A model generated the notes under the pieces. That model was given only the letters and a program-made list of their open reading frames with translations. It made no database searches and had not been told where the DNA came from. From an uncultured bacterium (lineage in GTDB: Bacteria > Eisenbacteria > RBG-16-71-46 > CAIMUX01), in the NCBI GenBank assembly GCA_946886185.1, contig CAMPIC010000087.1:1-8737 (forward strand): a stretch of 8,737 bases of DNA. Direction: 5' to 3'. The position numbers were made by a program, and so were the translations under genes. Positions 1 through 5,946 of the stretch are shown piece after piece (within the stretch, counting starts at the first letter, position 1; the number at the start of each line of letters is the position of its first letter).

Positions 1-511
1 GATCCCGCAGCTCGATGCTCCGGGCCGCGCCGTGGAACGCCTCCTCGAGCGTGACCTCCACGGGCGCCTCGATATCTCGCCCTGCGCGCGGCCGGGCTGC
101 TCGCGCGCCCCTGCCCCCTCCCGGCGCGCCTCCGAAGATCGAGCTGAAGAAGTCGGAAAACGGAGACTCTTCCCCGAACAGATCTTCCAGATCCTCCGGA
201 CTCACTTCGCGCGTATGGCCACCGTACCCCGGCGGCGCTTGCCACTGCTGCCAGTCGAACTCACCGGTTCCGCCGCGTTGCTTCCAACGCTGGTACTGTT
301 CTCTCAGCTCGTCGTACTTGCGACGCCGCTCCGGATCGCTCAGCGCTTCGTACGCTTCGTTGATGACCTTGAAGCGCCCTTCCGCCGTCTTGTCATCGGG
401 ATTGACGTCGGGATGATACTGGCGGGCCAACTTGCGGTACGCGCGCTTGATCGCGGTCTCGTCAGCGTCGGGAGGAACTCCCAGATCGCTGTAGTAATCT
501 CGGAACTCCAC
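1..511 (-). CDS. DnaJ-family co-chaperone (CbpA/DnaJ-like, no zinc finger seen), 3' end off window
   Basis: This is an Hsp40 co-chaperone that would stimulate the ATPase of DnaK and deliver unfolded clients in the cytoplasm. The frame reads [12 protein letters not shown] and forms a complete J domain at about residues 5-70. The HPD motif needed for DnaK contact is at residues 33-35, and helix IV ends R-R-R-K-Y-D-E-L. A Trp/Gln-rich linker and a G/F/P-rich segment (D-F-F-S-S-I-F-G-G) follow. From about residue 145 the sequence [16 protein letters not shown] opens the C-terminal substrate-binding domain, directly after the linker. No CxxCxGxG zinc-finger repeats are seen, which fits the CbpA/DnaJ2 type, although a later zinc finger beyond the edge cannot be excluded. 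I chose GTG 511 as the start because it places the J domain at the N-terminus and a GGGAGGAAG stretch lies upstream, at a somewhat long spacing. The gene is truncated by the left edge and is divergent from the PspC gene. Confidence 0.9.
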   Translation of the reverse strand, partial: MEFRDYYSDLGVPPDADETAIKRAYRKLARQYHPDVNPDDKTAEGRFKVINEAYEALSDPERRRKYDELREQYQRWKQRGGTGEFDWQQWQAPPGYGGHTREVSPEDLEDLFGEESPFSDFFSSIFGGAPGGGRGARAARPRAGRDIEAPVEVTLEEAFHGAARSIELRD

Positions 512-697
512 GCTCTTCCGCTTCCTCCCGTTGCATCCGACTACTCTCCCGGCGGCGGGTCGTCACGGCGCGCTTCCACCGGTCTCGAGGCGCATTGGCC
601 GAATTGTACGCGATCGGTTGACGATGGTGTTCTCGGCGATTCGGACGTACGATCCAATCCTTGTGCGGACGGTCGAGATGCGTCGCCCGGGCGCGAA

Positions 698-730
698 GGA
701 AAGACCCTTCCGAAGGGGAATTGGCTTTCC
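698..730. promoter_or_regulatory. Nested inverted repeat upstream of the PspC gene
   Basis: GGAAAG (698-703) and CTTTCC (725-730) form a perfect 6-bp outer stem. Between them CCCTT (705-709) and AAGGG (713-717) form a 5-bp inner stem with a CCG loop. The element could fold in the leader RNA of either divergent gene or act as a DNA operator. No T-tract follows on either strand, so it is not a classical intrinsic terminator. Its role is unknown. Confidence 0.35.
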
Positions 731-792
731 TCCCGGTGGGACCAGTCCAAGATCCGCGCGCGTCCAGCAGCCGATCAGACAAGAAGGTCTTT

Positions 793-814
793 GGTTCAAT
801 CGAGGAGGTTCAAT
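793..814 (+). repeat. Direct repeat GGTTCAAT overlapping the PspC ribosome-binding site
   Basis: GGTTCAAT occurs at 793-800 and again at 807-814, a period of 14 nt. The second copy overlaps the strong Shine-Dalgarno GAGGAGG (802-808), which lies 9 nt before the ATG at 818. The ribosome-binding site fixes that start. The repeat may be chance or may be a translational or transcriptional operator. Confidence 0.4.
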
Positions 815-817
815 TCC

Positions 818-1027
818 ATGAATGGCGCTCCCCGGAGACTGACTCGTTCTCGCACCGACAAGAAGATCGCGGGCGTTTGCGGCGGGCTGGCGAAGTATTT
901 CGGGATCGATCCGATCATCCCGCGCCTGATCGCATTGGTCCTGCTCCTGGGATTCGGCACCGGAGTCCTTGCCTATATCATCTGCTGGATCGTGATCCCG
1001 ATGGAGCCGGAGTCGCCCATCGTCTAG
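818..1027 (+). CDS. Small PspC-domain membrane protein (69 aa)
   Basis: This is a stand-alone PspC-type domain covering almost the whole protein. Family members sit in the cytoplasmic membrane, and PspC itself takes part in envelope-stress signalling; the role of stand-alone copies is mostly unknown. Residues 6-36 carry the typical pattern: R-R-L-T-R-S-R-T-D-K-K-I-A-G-V-C-G-G-L-A, then K-Y-F-G-I-D-P-x-x-x-R. One hydrophobic segment follows at about 37-60 and ends W-I-V-I-P, the usual close of the domain. The ATG at 818 is chosen over the in-frame upstream extension because GAGGAGG lies 9 nt before it and the domain begins immediately. The gene converges on the T9SS plug gene, with only 7 bp between their stop codons, and I see no clear terminator there. 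No other psp genes are visible. Confidence 0.9.
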   Translation: MNGAPRRLTRSRTDKKIAGVCGGLAKYFGIDPIIPRLIALVLLLGFGTGVLAYIICWIVIPMEPESPIV

Positions 1028-1034
1028 CCGCGAC

Positions 1035-2330
1035 TCAGGGCAGCTGCTCTCCGCGCACCGCAAGAAGCCGATCGGTCGGATAGCGCCAGTCCTTGGCATA
1101 CAAGAGAACGGTGTACGCGACCGCGGGCGGACCCTCGAATTGGGTGCGATCGATCACCGAGCCCTGATCGTCCCAGAGGTAGGCGTAGTAGATCTCCGCC
1201 TCTTCCACCAGGAGATCGAGAGTGTAGGTGTCGCTCGCCTGGTCGTAGGTCATGCGGTGCTCGGGCCGCTTTGCCCAGTCATTGAAGCTTCCCACGACGT
1301 AAGGGGGCCCCGCGCTCGCCGGCACGTTGAAGAGCGAGAACTGCGCGCGAACGTACGGCCCCAGCTCCGGCGGGTTGACCGCGGGAGAGCGAGGAATCGG
1401 AGTCGAATAGGTATACACGGGCCGCTCCCGGAGGTCGTCCGGAAAGAGAATGAGCTCGTTGGGGACGGTGTGCTCGAATCGGCGCGAAACGTACTGGTCG
1501 CTCCTCAGATCCAGGTAGCGCACCGGAACGGTGGGCCGGAACATATCGTGCGCGGTGTATACGTAAGTCGGCCCTTCCAGACGGAACACCTCGGTGCAGT
1601 AGCGGTCGTCGATCCAACCGTTCTTCACGAAGCAGACGGTGCAGTCCTCGGGCGCGAAATTCGGATCGCGCGGCAGGTCCACGCGCGCTTCCGGGCGGAT
1701 CTCGTCCGGAAACTCCACATACGAGCGCGCGCTCGGCTGGATGGTGATCTCGAAGAGGTCGTCGCTCACCGCGAAATTGCGGGAAAAGAGCGATGCGCCT
1801 GAATCGGACTCGTACACCTCCAGGAGGTAATTTCCGCTCCGCGGGAAAGATACGCGCGAGTTGGGGAACTCGTACGAGTACCGCACATACTGGTCATCGA
1901 GTCCGAAGAAGTTCTCATATTCGAGGATCCGGTCCGGCCGCGGCATCGGGTGCGGCTCCGGATCGCGCGACGGAGCCCAGTCCCGCGTCGCGGGCGTGAA
2001 GCGGATGGAATAGTTGCCCGATCGTGCGACGTCGAAGGAGAGATCCAAAACGTCGCCGGATTCCATTCGGATCACCGGGACGGTATGCCCGGGCGCGAAA
2101 GCCACGCCGAGCAGACCCTGCGCGGCCGGCGGTTCCCCGCCCGTGGAATCTCCACCCGACGGCTCTCTGCTCGTCTCCTCGGCCCCCGGTCCACTGTCCC
2201 CCGGCGGAGTCGAAGCGCATGCCCACAGCAGAACGGACGAGAGCAGCGCGATCACAGGCCCCGCCGCCTCCATCGGGCGGGCATGTCGCCGGTTTCCACG
2301 CACCGCTTTCGGCAGACCAGAACGGCTCAC
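1035..2330 (-). CDS. Type IX secretion system plug-like lipoprotein (DUF5103 family)
   Basis: This 431-aa protein resembles the DUF5103 family, known as the T9SS plug, which in Bacteroidota is associated with the SprA outer-membrane translocon. The similarity is by recognition of motifs: P-V-I-R-M-E-S-G-D-x-L-x-L-S-F-D (85-100), a D-W-x-P-S turn (117-121), Y-V-R-Y-S-Y-E-F-P-N (148-157), S-G-N-Y-L-L-E-V-Y (165-173), and a C-terminal beta domain with Y-V-R-A-Q-F-S-L (326-333) and Y-V-V-G-S-F-N-D-W (344-352). The N-terminus is a basic stretch, a hydrophobic core (24-37) and Cys38 in L-L-W-A-C, so it is probably a lipoprotein, though Trp at -2 is unusual. A Gly/Ser/Glu-rich linker follows. Cys230, Cys233 (CxxC) and Cys245 lie in the middle domain. 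The GTG start at 2330 overlaps the upstream stop as GTGA, with AAGGGG about 7 nt before it; ATG 2273 is an alternative giving 412 aa. It is the last gene of the operon. Confidence 0.75.
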   Translation of the reverse strand: MSRSGLPKAVRGNRRHARPMEAAGPVIALLSSVLLWACASTPPGDSGPGAEETSREPSGGDSTGGEPPAAQGLLGVAFAPGHTVPVIRMESGDVLDLSFDVARSGNYSIRFTPATRDWAPSRDPEPHPMPRPDRILEYENFFGLDDQYVRYSYEFPNSRVSFPRSGNYLLEVYESDSGASLFSRNFAVSDDLFEITIQPSARSYVEFPDEIRPEARVDLPRDPNFAPEDCTVCFVKNGWIDDRYCTEVFRLEGPTYVYTAHDMFRPTVPVRYLDLRSDQYVSRRFEHTVPNELILFPDDLRERPVYTYSTPIPRSPAVNPPELGPYVRAQFSLFNVPASAGPPYVVGSFNDWAKRPEHRMTYDQASDTYTLDLLVEEAEIYYAYLWDDQGSVIDRTQFEGPPAVAYTVLLYAKDWRYPTDRLLAVRGEQLP

Positions 2331-3346
2331 GATTTTTCCCCTTGGCTGTCTTCTCGAATCGACGACATGGCGGGGATTGTCGGGTCTCCGCGGAGGGAAA
2401 GCAACTCCCGCTCCCGGCCGAGCCCGGCGAGCAGGAGCGCCATCGGCATCGCTTCCAGCCAGATCCGATATTCATGGATCACGCCGCAGAGGAGAGTCAG
2501 AGCCGCGAATCCGGCCAGGAGAAGCAGCATGGGACGTCCCGACTTTTTCATGAAGAGCGGCGCCGCGAGCAGCCATCCCGCGTTTGTGAAAAGCGGATGA
2601 AAAGCGTGCTCCCACTGGAGGCAATAGCGGAGGTTGTACCAGATCCGCAACGCATTGGGCTCCTGCGGAGAACAGTATCCCACCAGCTCCACGAATCCCG
2701 GCTGCCATCCGGTGATCGTTTTGGCGAGCACCCTCCCCACCACCGCGGCTCCGAGCAGGAAGATCGCGGCTCGAACCTGCTTCCGCGCCAGAGGAAGGAG
2801 GAAGACGATCCCCACCGTCTCCTTCATGAACATTCCCACGAAGACCACGAGAGCGGAGATGACCAGCGGAGCAGAACGCTCGATGAGCAACAGCGCGAGC
2901 GTCATGAAAAACAAGGCGGGCAGGTCCCACGGGTAGATCCGGGTAGCCTCGCCTCCCAGGACGACTGGCAGATAAGCGAAGGTGATCGCGGAGAAGTTCG
3001 CCAGCATCGCGAGCGCGCGCAGCCGCCAATCGGCCAACCAGCCGATCCAAAGGGCGGAAATCGCGACGAACCAGAGCGCGACCCACCATCCCACCCGGAC
3101 GGAGAATCGTTCGACGGTCGGGGCGTCGGTGGCCCAATAGCCGAGCGCGGTGGACCCGATGCGAGACACCCACGGCTCGTCCCAACGCTCCAGGTACTCG
3201 CTCCAACCCTGCCCCAGGTAGAGGAACGTCTGCGAAGTGTGATGATGCAGGGAAGCCGATTGAGCCGCGATCACGGACAGGATCGAACCGAGAGCGGCCG
3301 CGAGAAGAAGCCATCCGAGCCCGTGACGCAGCGCGCGCGAGCTCAT
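2327..3346 (-). CDS. Polytopic inner-membrane protein of unknown function
   Basis: This 339-aa protein is strongly hydrophobic, with about eight likely membrane segments (approximately 11-28, 85-104, 112-130, 142-156, 160-174, 178-187/192-205, 254-266 and 272-308). The first segment leads into S-L-H-H-H-T and a soluble stretch rich in Trp and Tyr (40-80), as in polytopic glycan-handling enzymes where a loop after TM1 is catalytic. R-I-Y-P-W-D-L-P (136-143) and F-M-K-E-T-V-G (173-179) resemble conserved spots of uncharacterised EpsG/GT-C-like membrane proteins, but I cannot assign a family. Cys225 and Cys242 flank a predicted non-membrane loop and could form a disulfide. ATG 3346 is chosen because it overlaps the upstream stop as ATGA; an in-frame upstream extension to 3394 lacks support. 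It sits between the thioredoxin-like gene and the plug gene and overlaps both, so the three are probably translationally coupled. Confidence 0.65.
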   Translation of the reverse strand: MSSRALRHGLGWLLLAAALGSILSVIAAQSASLHHHTSQTFLYLGQGWSEYLERWDEPWVSRIGSTALGYWATDAPTVERFSVRVGWWVALWFVAISALWIGWLADWRLRALAMLANFSAITFAYLPVVLGGEATRIYPWDLPALFFMTLALLLIERSAPLVISALVVFVGMFMKETVGIVFLLPLARKQVRAAIFLLGAAVVGRVLAKTITGWQPGFVELVGYCSPQEPNALRIWYNLRYCLQWEHAFHPLFTNAGWLLAAPLFMKKSGRPMLLLLAGFAALTLLCGVIHEYRIWLEAMPMALLLAGLGRERELLSLRGDPTIPAMSSIREDSQGEKS

Positions 3347-5367
3347 TCGCGATCGAGGCGGGTCAGCTTCAGGACCGATTCGCCGCCGGCGCATCGCAGG
3401 ATCGCGAAATAGACTCCCGTGGGCGCCGCACGCCCCTCGTCGTCGAACCCGTCCCAGGACAGCTCATGGACTCCGGCGGCGAGCCGATCTCGGAACAGGC
3501 GCCGCACTCTGCGACCCGAAGCATCGGCCACCTCGAGCGACACCGCGCGACCGGCCGACCTTTCGGAGAGCGCGAACTCCAGCGCTACCCCGGGCACGAA
3601 CGGATTGGGAATCGCTCTCCTCAGTCCCTCGTTCGAAGTGAAGGCGAGAGCCGGCGCGGAAGACGGGCTCGGCACGTCCGCGATCCACTCCACCGTCTTC
3701 ACGACCAGAGAAGCGAGATTGCCAGGATCCGGAGCATCCTCCGCAAACGCGCTCACCAGCACGGAATTGAACACCACGCGAGCTCCGTCGGGCCGCTCCA
3801 GGCGCAGCGCGATCGACTCGTCCGTTTCCTTGCGCAGAATCGATCGTGCGGCCGCAGTCGGCTCCACGACATCGACCCGGTTGTGATTCGGGTTAGGCCA
3901 TTGCAGCTGGGGGAACGCCATTCCCCCCGTGATCGGATCGCCCGCGATTCCGAAGGCCGACTCCGCCCCTTCCTGGGAGCGATAGGAGGCGATGCCCAGA
4001 TAGTCGCGGGTGAACGGATCCGGTCCGTGACTGGAGAGATACTCCATGCTCTGCAGGAACAGGCCGCCTCCCTGGTCGAGATACGCGCGCAGACGCTCGA
4101 GGTCGGGAAGGTTGAGCGTGCTCGCGGTGTGGCCGGTCTGCCAGATCACCACGTCGTACCCCTGCAGGGCGGAGAGCGGCGGACCGTTCGCATCGACTTC
4201 GACCTGCACGCGGTCGGAGAAGTACCCGCGGCTCGCGAGCGCCTCCGTGAACCGCTGGTCATAGTTGAATCCCCGGTCGTCATCCACCAGCAGGACCGAA
4301 GGAGCTCGATTGAACACTTTCATCGCGATCGCATCCGTCTGCCCGGTGATCGGGGAATGCGCCACCAATGCGCCCTCTCCGGCACGCCGAGTGGAATCGG
4401 TCCGCACGCGTACCCAGCAAGGGACTTGCTGGCCCGCGAGCAACGGCAGCGTGAGCTCGGTATGCCACTCGGGATCGTCTCCCACCCGAAATTCCGCCGG
4501 CCAGCCGAAGCTGTCGTCCAGATCGAGATCGATCTCATCGTCATGGCTCGTCACGTTGCTGAGCGTGCCCGGGACAAGTGCATCTCCCGAGCCTTGCGGC
4601 ACCGACGCTACCGGCGGAAACGCCGATTCGAAACGGGTGAAGTCGCTCGCCTGGATCACTTCCAGCTCGCCGCCGATCTCCTCGTAGATCGCGACGGCAC
4701 GCAGACGGTCCGGATCGAGCCCGGAGGCACTGACCGATTCCATTACGATTTGCCGGGCGCCGTGCTCCGTCAAAGGAGCGGAGGTCGAGCGTACCATCCG
4801 AACCACCTCGTCCCAGCGGTCCACTCCTCCGGGGCCGCAGCACCAGTAGGCGTGGTCTTCGTAGAGGAAGAGAGTCACCTGATGCGCATCGAATGAGTAC
4901 CCGGGATCGATCAGCTCCACCGACGCGGTCACGGTCGCGACGCCCCCGGCAATCTCGAGGTTACCCGTGATCTCGATCGGACTCGTGCCCTCCCACTCCT
5001 CGAGTCGCGCGTCGATCGCAGACTGGTACTGTTCGCCGAGCGCCGGGCACGACTGCGACGCGCCGATCACTCCGATCTCACCGTCGATCCGGACGTGCGG
5101 GATCCCTACGACGCCGTAGCGCTCCTTGCGCAGGGTGGTCTCGGCGTTCGTGAACGGATCTCCGAGCCCGACATGGGTCTCCACGTGAATCACCTGACGT
5201 CCGTTCTCGCTCTCGATCTCATGGAGCGCGCACCGCGCCCAACGGCAGAACGTTCACCAGGTGGCGCCGAAATGCTCGACGAAGACGCGCTTCGGGACCG
5301 ATCCGGAGGCGGGAAAGGCCAAGACGAAGACAGCGATCCAGGCGAAGATGGCGAATCGATTCCTCAT
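3343..5367 (-). CDS. Probable exported selenoprotein: thioredoxin-like UxxC protein with T9SS/FlgD-like C-terminal domain
   Basis: The frame is open from ATG 5367 to TGA 3345-3343 except for one TGA at 5256-5254 (residue 38 of 674). Residues 1-23 look like a signal peptide (M-R-N-R, a hydrophobic core, then P-A-S-G-S). Residues 28-115 look thioredoxin-like: V-F-V-E-H-F-G-A-T-W, the TGA, T-F-C-R-W-A-x-C-A-L, and later V-V-G-I-P-H-V with a likely cis-Pro at 90. In Omp28-like and thioredoxin proteins the position after T-W is the nucleophilic cysteine, so the TGA probably encodes selenocysteine (U38-T-F-C41). A beta domain follows to about 245. A class I glutamine-amidotransferase-like fold (about 356-505: V-L-L-V-D-D-D-R-G, G-Y-D-V-V-I-W) comes next. 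A FlgD-like/T9SS sorting domain (585-674: I-P-N-P-F, S-W-D-G, T-G-V-Y-F) ends the protein. An in-frame TGA 6 nt upstream fixes ATG 5367 as the first start, with GAGG close by. Without recoding the product is 37 aa. The alternative is a nonsense mutation. It is the first gene of the operon. Confidence 0.75.
5202..5256 (-). promoter_or_regulatory. Candidate bacterial SECIS element after the in-frame TGA
   Basis: Directly downstream of the TGA (5256-5254) the mRNA can fold into an apical stem-loop at 5241-5222. UGG-GCGC pairs with GCGC-U-CCA, giving seven Watson-Crick pairs with a single bulged U at 5225; an eighth G-C pair can close a GUG loop. The first loop base is G 5234, about 19 nt after the TGA. 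Known bacterial SECIS elements have a stem of at least 4 bp, a loop 16-37 nt after the UGA and a G in the first loop positions, often with a bulged U. Here the bulge is on the 3' side, unlike E. coli fdhF. A lower stem CGUUCU (5252-5247) with AGAACG (5207-5202) is possible but encloses a large asymmetric internal loop, so I give it little weight. High GC makes chance stems common. Confidence 0.5.
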
Positions 5368-5704
5368 GCATCCTCACGGACGGGAGCGCCTCTCCTCGCA
5401 GCCGCAAGCCACGCGGAAGCCACACGTGAGCGACGCGAGCACCGGCACGACGCTCTGGAACAGCCGGTTCCCGGTTGCGACGTCTCCGTGCCGCCGGGGA
5501 ATCATGACCGGACGAGCATAGCTCAGCGCCGGGGCGCCGACCATCCCAGGTGCGGCCTGCCTTCCGCGAGCGCGCCACGAACGGGACCTTCGCCGCGCGC
5601 GCGATCGATGCAATCATGGCGGCGGGACCAAAGGTTGGGTCGGAGTGTGCGTCGCCGCCGGCGGGGCGCAACGCGCATGTGCGCAAACGCGGCGAAGGAG
5701 ACGA
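5368..5704. other. Divergent intergenic region between the operon and the 73-aa gene
   Basis: These 337 bases lie between the divergent starts at 5367 (minus) and 5705 (plus) and should contain the promoter of the three-gene operon. I find no convincing -35/-10 pair on either strand. GGAAC (5457-5461) and GTTCC (5467-5471) form a small perfect hairpin. A possible minus-strand small ORF occupies 5544-5374 and is listed separately. Long open frames across this region on the minus strand are antisense shadows of the gene at 5705. Confidence 0.5.
5374..5544 (-). CDS. Possible small ORF (56 aa) just upstream of the selenoprotein gene
   Basis: This frame starts M-V-G-A-P-A-L-S and ends at a TGA (5376-5374) only 6 nt before the ATG of the thioredoxin-like gene, a spacing typical of an operon. 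Third codon positions are GC-rich, as in the real genes nearby. The C-terminal half is moderately hydrophobic (S-V-V-P-V-L-A-S-L-T-C-G-F-R-V-A-C-G-C) and carries three cysteines, with C-G-C near the end. No good Shine-Dalgarno precedes ATG 5544 or the internal ATG 5505, and I recognise no family. In such GC-rich DNA an open frame of this length is often chance. It could equally be untranslated leader. Confidence 0.2.
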   Translation of the reverse strand: MVGAPALSYARPVMIPRRHGDVATGNRLFQSVVPVLASLTCGFRVACGCEERRSRP

Positions 5705-5926
5705 GTGGTCATCGATCGTCGCGGAAAACTGGAGGGTGAACCGTTCCGTTATCGCGCGGTCAAAGATGGCCGCGTCATGATCTACTTCGAAGGACGTCTC
5801 ATCAAGACTCTGACGGGCAACCGCGCGGAGCAGCTCCTGCGCGATATCAAGCAGCGGGGGCCGGCCGAGCAGCAGCTTCTGCTCGCCAAAGCGACCGGCC
5901 AGTTCAAGCACGGCAACGAACGCTGA
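5705..5926 (+). CDS. Small conserved protein of unknown function (73 aa, A-T-G-x-F-K-x-G-N C-terminus)
   Basis: This short, basic, soluble protein has no signal peptide or membrane segment. It begins V-I-D-R-R-G-K-L-E-G-E-P-F-R-Y, then K-D-G-R-V-M-I-Y-F-E-G-R-L-I-K-T-L-T-G (about 21-39), suggesting a small beta sheet, and then a helix N-R-A-E-Q-L-L-R-D-I. It ends L-L-L-A-K-A-T-G-Q-F-K-H-G-N-E-R. That combination resembles small uncharacterised proteins found in many bacteria, ending A-K-x-T-G-N-F-K-R-G-N, but I cannot name a function. GTG 5705 is chosen because AAGGAG lies 4 nt before it and the family-like sequence begins there; the longer in-frame version from 5645 adds an Arg-rich stretch unlike the rest. 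A perfect hairpin follows the stop codon. It is divergent from the selenoprotein operon. Confidence 0.65.
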   Translation: MVIDRRGKLEGEPFRYRAVKDGRVMIYFEGRLIKTLTGNRAEQLLRDIKQRGPAEQQLLLAKATGQFKHGNER

Positions 5927-5946
5927 GATCGCGCATCATCGCGATC
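5927..5946 (+). terminator. Perfect hairpin directly after the stop of the 73-aa gene
   Basis: GATCGCG (5927-5933) and CGCGATC (5940-5946) form a perfect 7-bp stem around a 6-nt CATCAT loop, starting at the base after the TGA stop. No T-tract follows, so this is at best a U-less or Rho-assisted terminator, or an mRNA 3'-end stabiliser. Confidence 0.4.

Larger units (their letters stand above)
512..817. other. Divergent intergenic region between the DnaJ and PspC genes
   Basis: These 306 bases separate two divergent genes and should hold both promoters. Several frames are open here because of the high GC, but none resembles a protein I recognise. The best minus-strand -10-like hexamer is TACAAT (positions 608-603), which would give the DnaJ mRNA a leader of roughly 85 nt. 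It has no convincing -35 at the right spacing. I see no CIRCE element (TTAGCACTC-N9-GAGTGCTAA) and no clear sigma-32 promoter. The structured element at 698-730 and the repeat at 793-814 are listed separately. Confidence 0.5.

Noticed and set aside
618..653. Plus-strand promoter TTGACG (618-623) with TACGAT (648-653) for the PspC gene
   Set aside because: The spacer is 24 bp, too long for a sigma-70 promoter, and no better -10 lies at 16-18 bp.
803..817. T-arm-like string GGTTCAATTCC suggesting the 3' end of a tRNA
   Set aside because: No acceptor, D or anticodon stem pairs with it upstream, and it overlaps a strong Shine-Dalgarno with a gene starting right after it.
2024..3412. Plus-strand open frame of 462 codons opposite the membrane and plug genes
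   Set aside because: It is an Arg/Pro/Ser-rich antisense shadow. The minus strand encodes convincing membrane segments and DUF5103-like motifs in the same stretch.
3466..4896. Plus-strand open frame of 476 codons opposite the thioredoxin-like gene
   Set aside because: It mirrors a well-supported coding gene, has shadow-type composition (His/Arg-rich) and no recognisable domain.
3343..5193. The thioredoxin-like gene taken as a 616-aa protein starting at GTG 5193
   Set aside because: GTG 5193 has no Shine-Dalgarno and would start inside the thioredoxin-like fold without signal peptide or active site. The same frame upstream is clearly coding up to ATG 5367.
5368..5376. A second in-frame TGA (5376-5374) read through to fuse the small upstream ORF with the selenoprotein
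   Set aside because: This TGA lies just before a normal start with GAGG and a typical signal peptide. Read-through would bury the signal peptide inside the chain, and no motif calls for selenocysteine there.
5219..5911. Long minus-strand open frame (230 codons) across the divergent region
   Set aside because: It is antisense to the 73-aa gene, Arg-rich, resembles no protein family and runs out of frame over the start of the selenoprotein gene. It is a GC-rich shadow.
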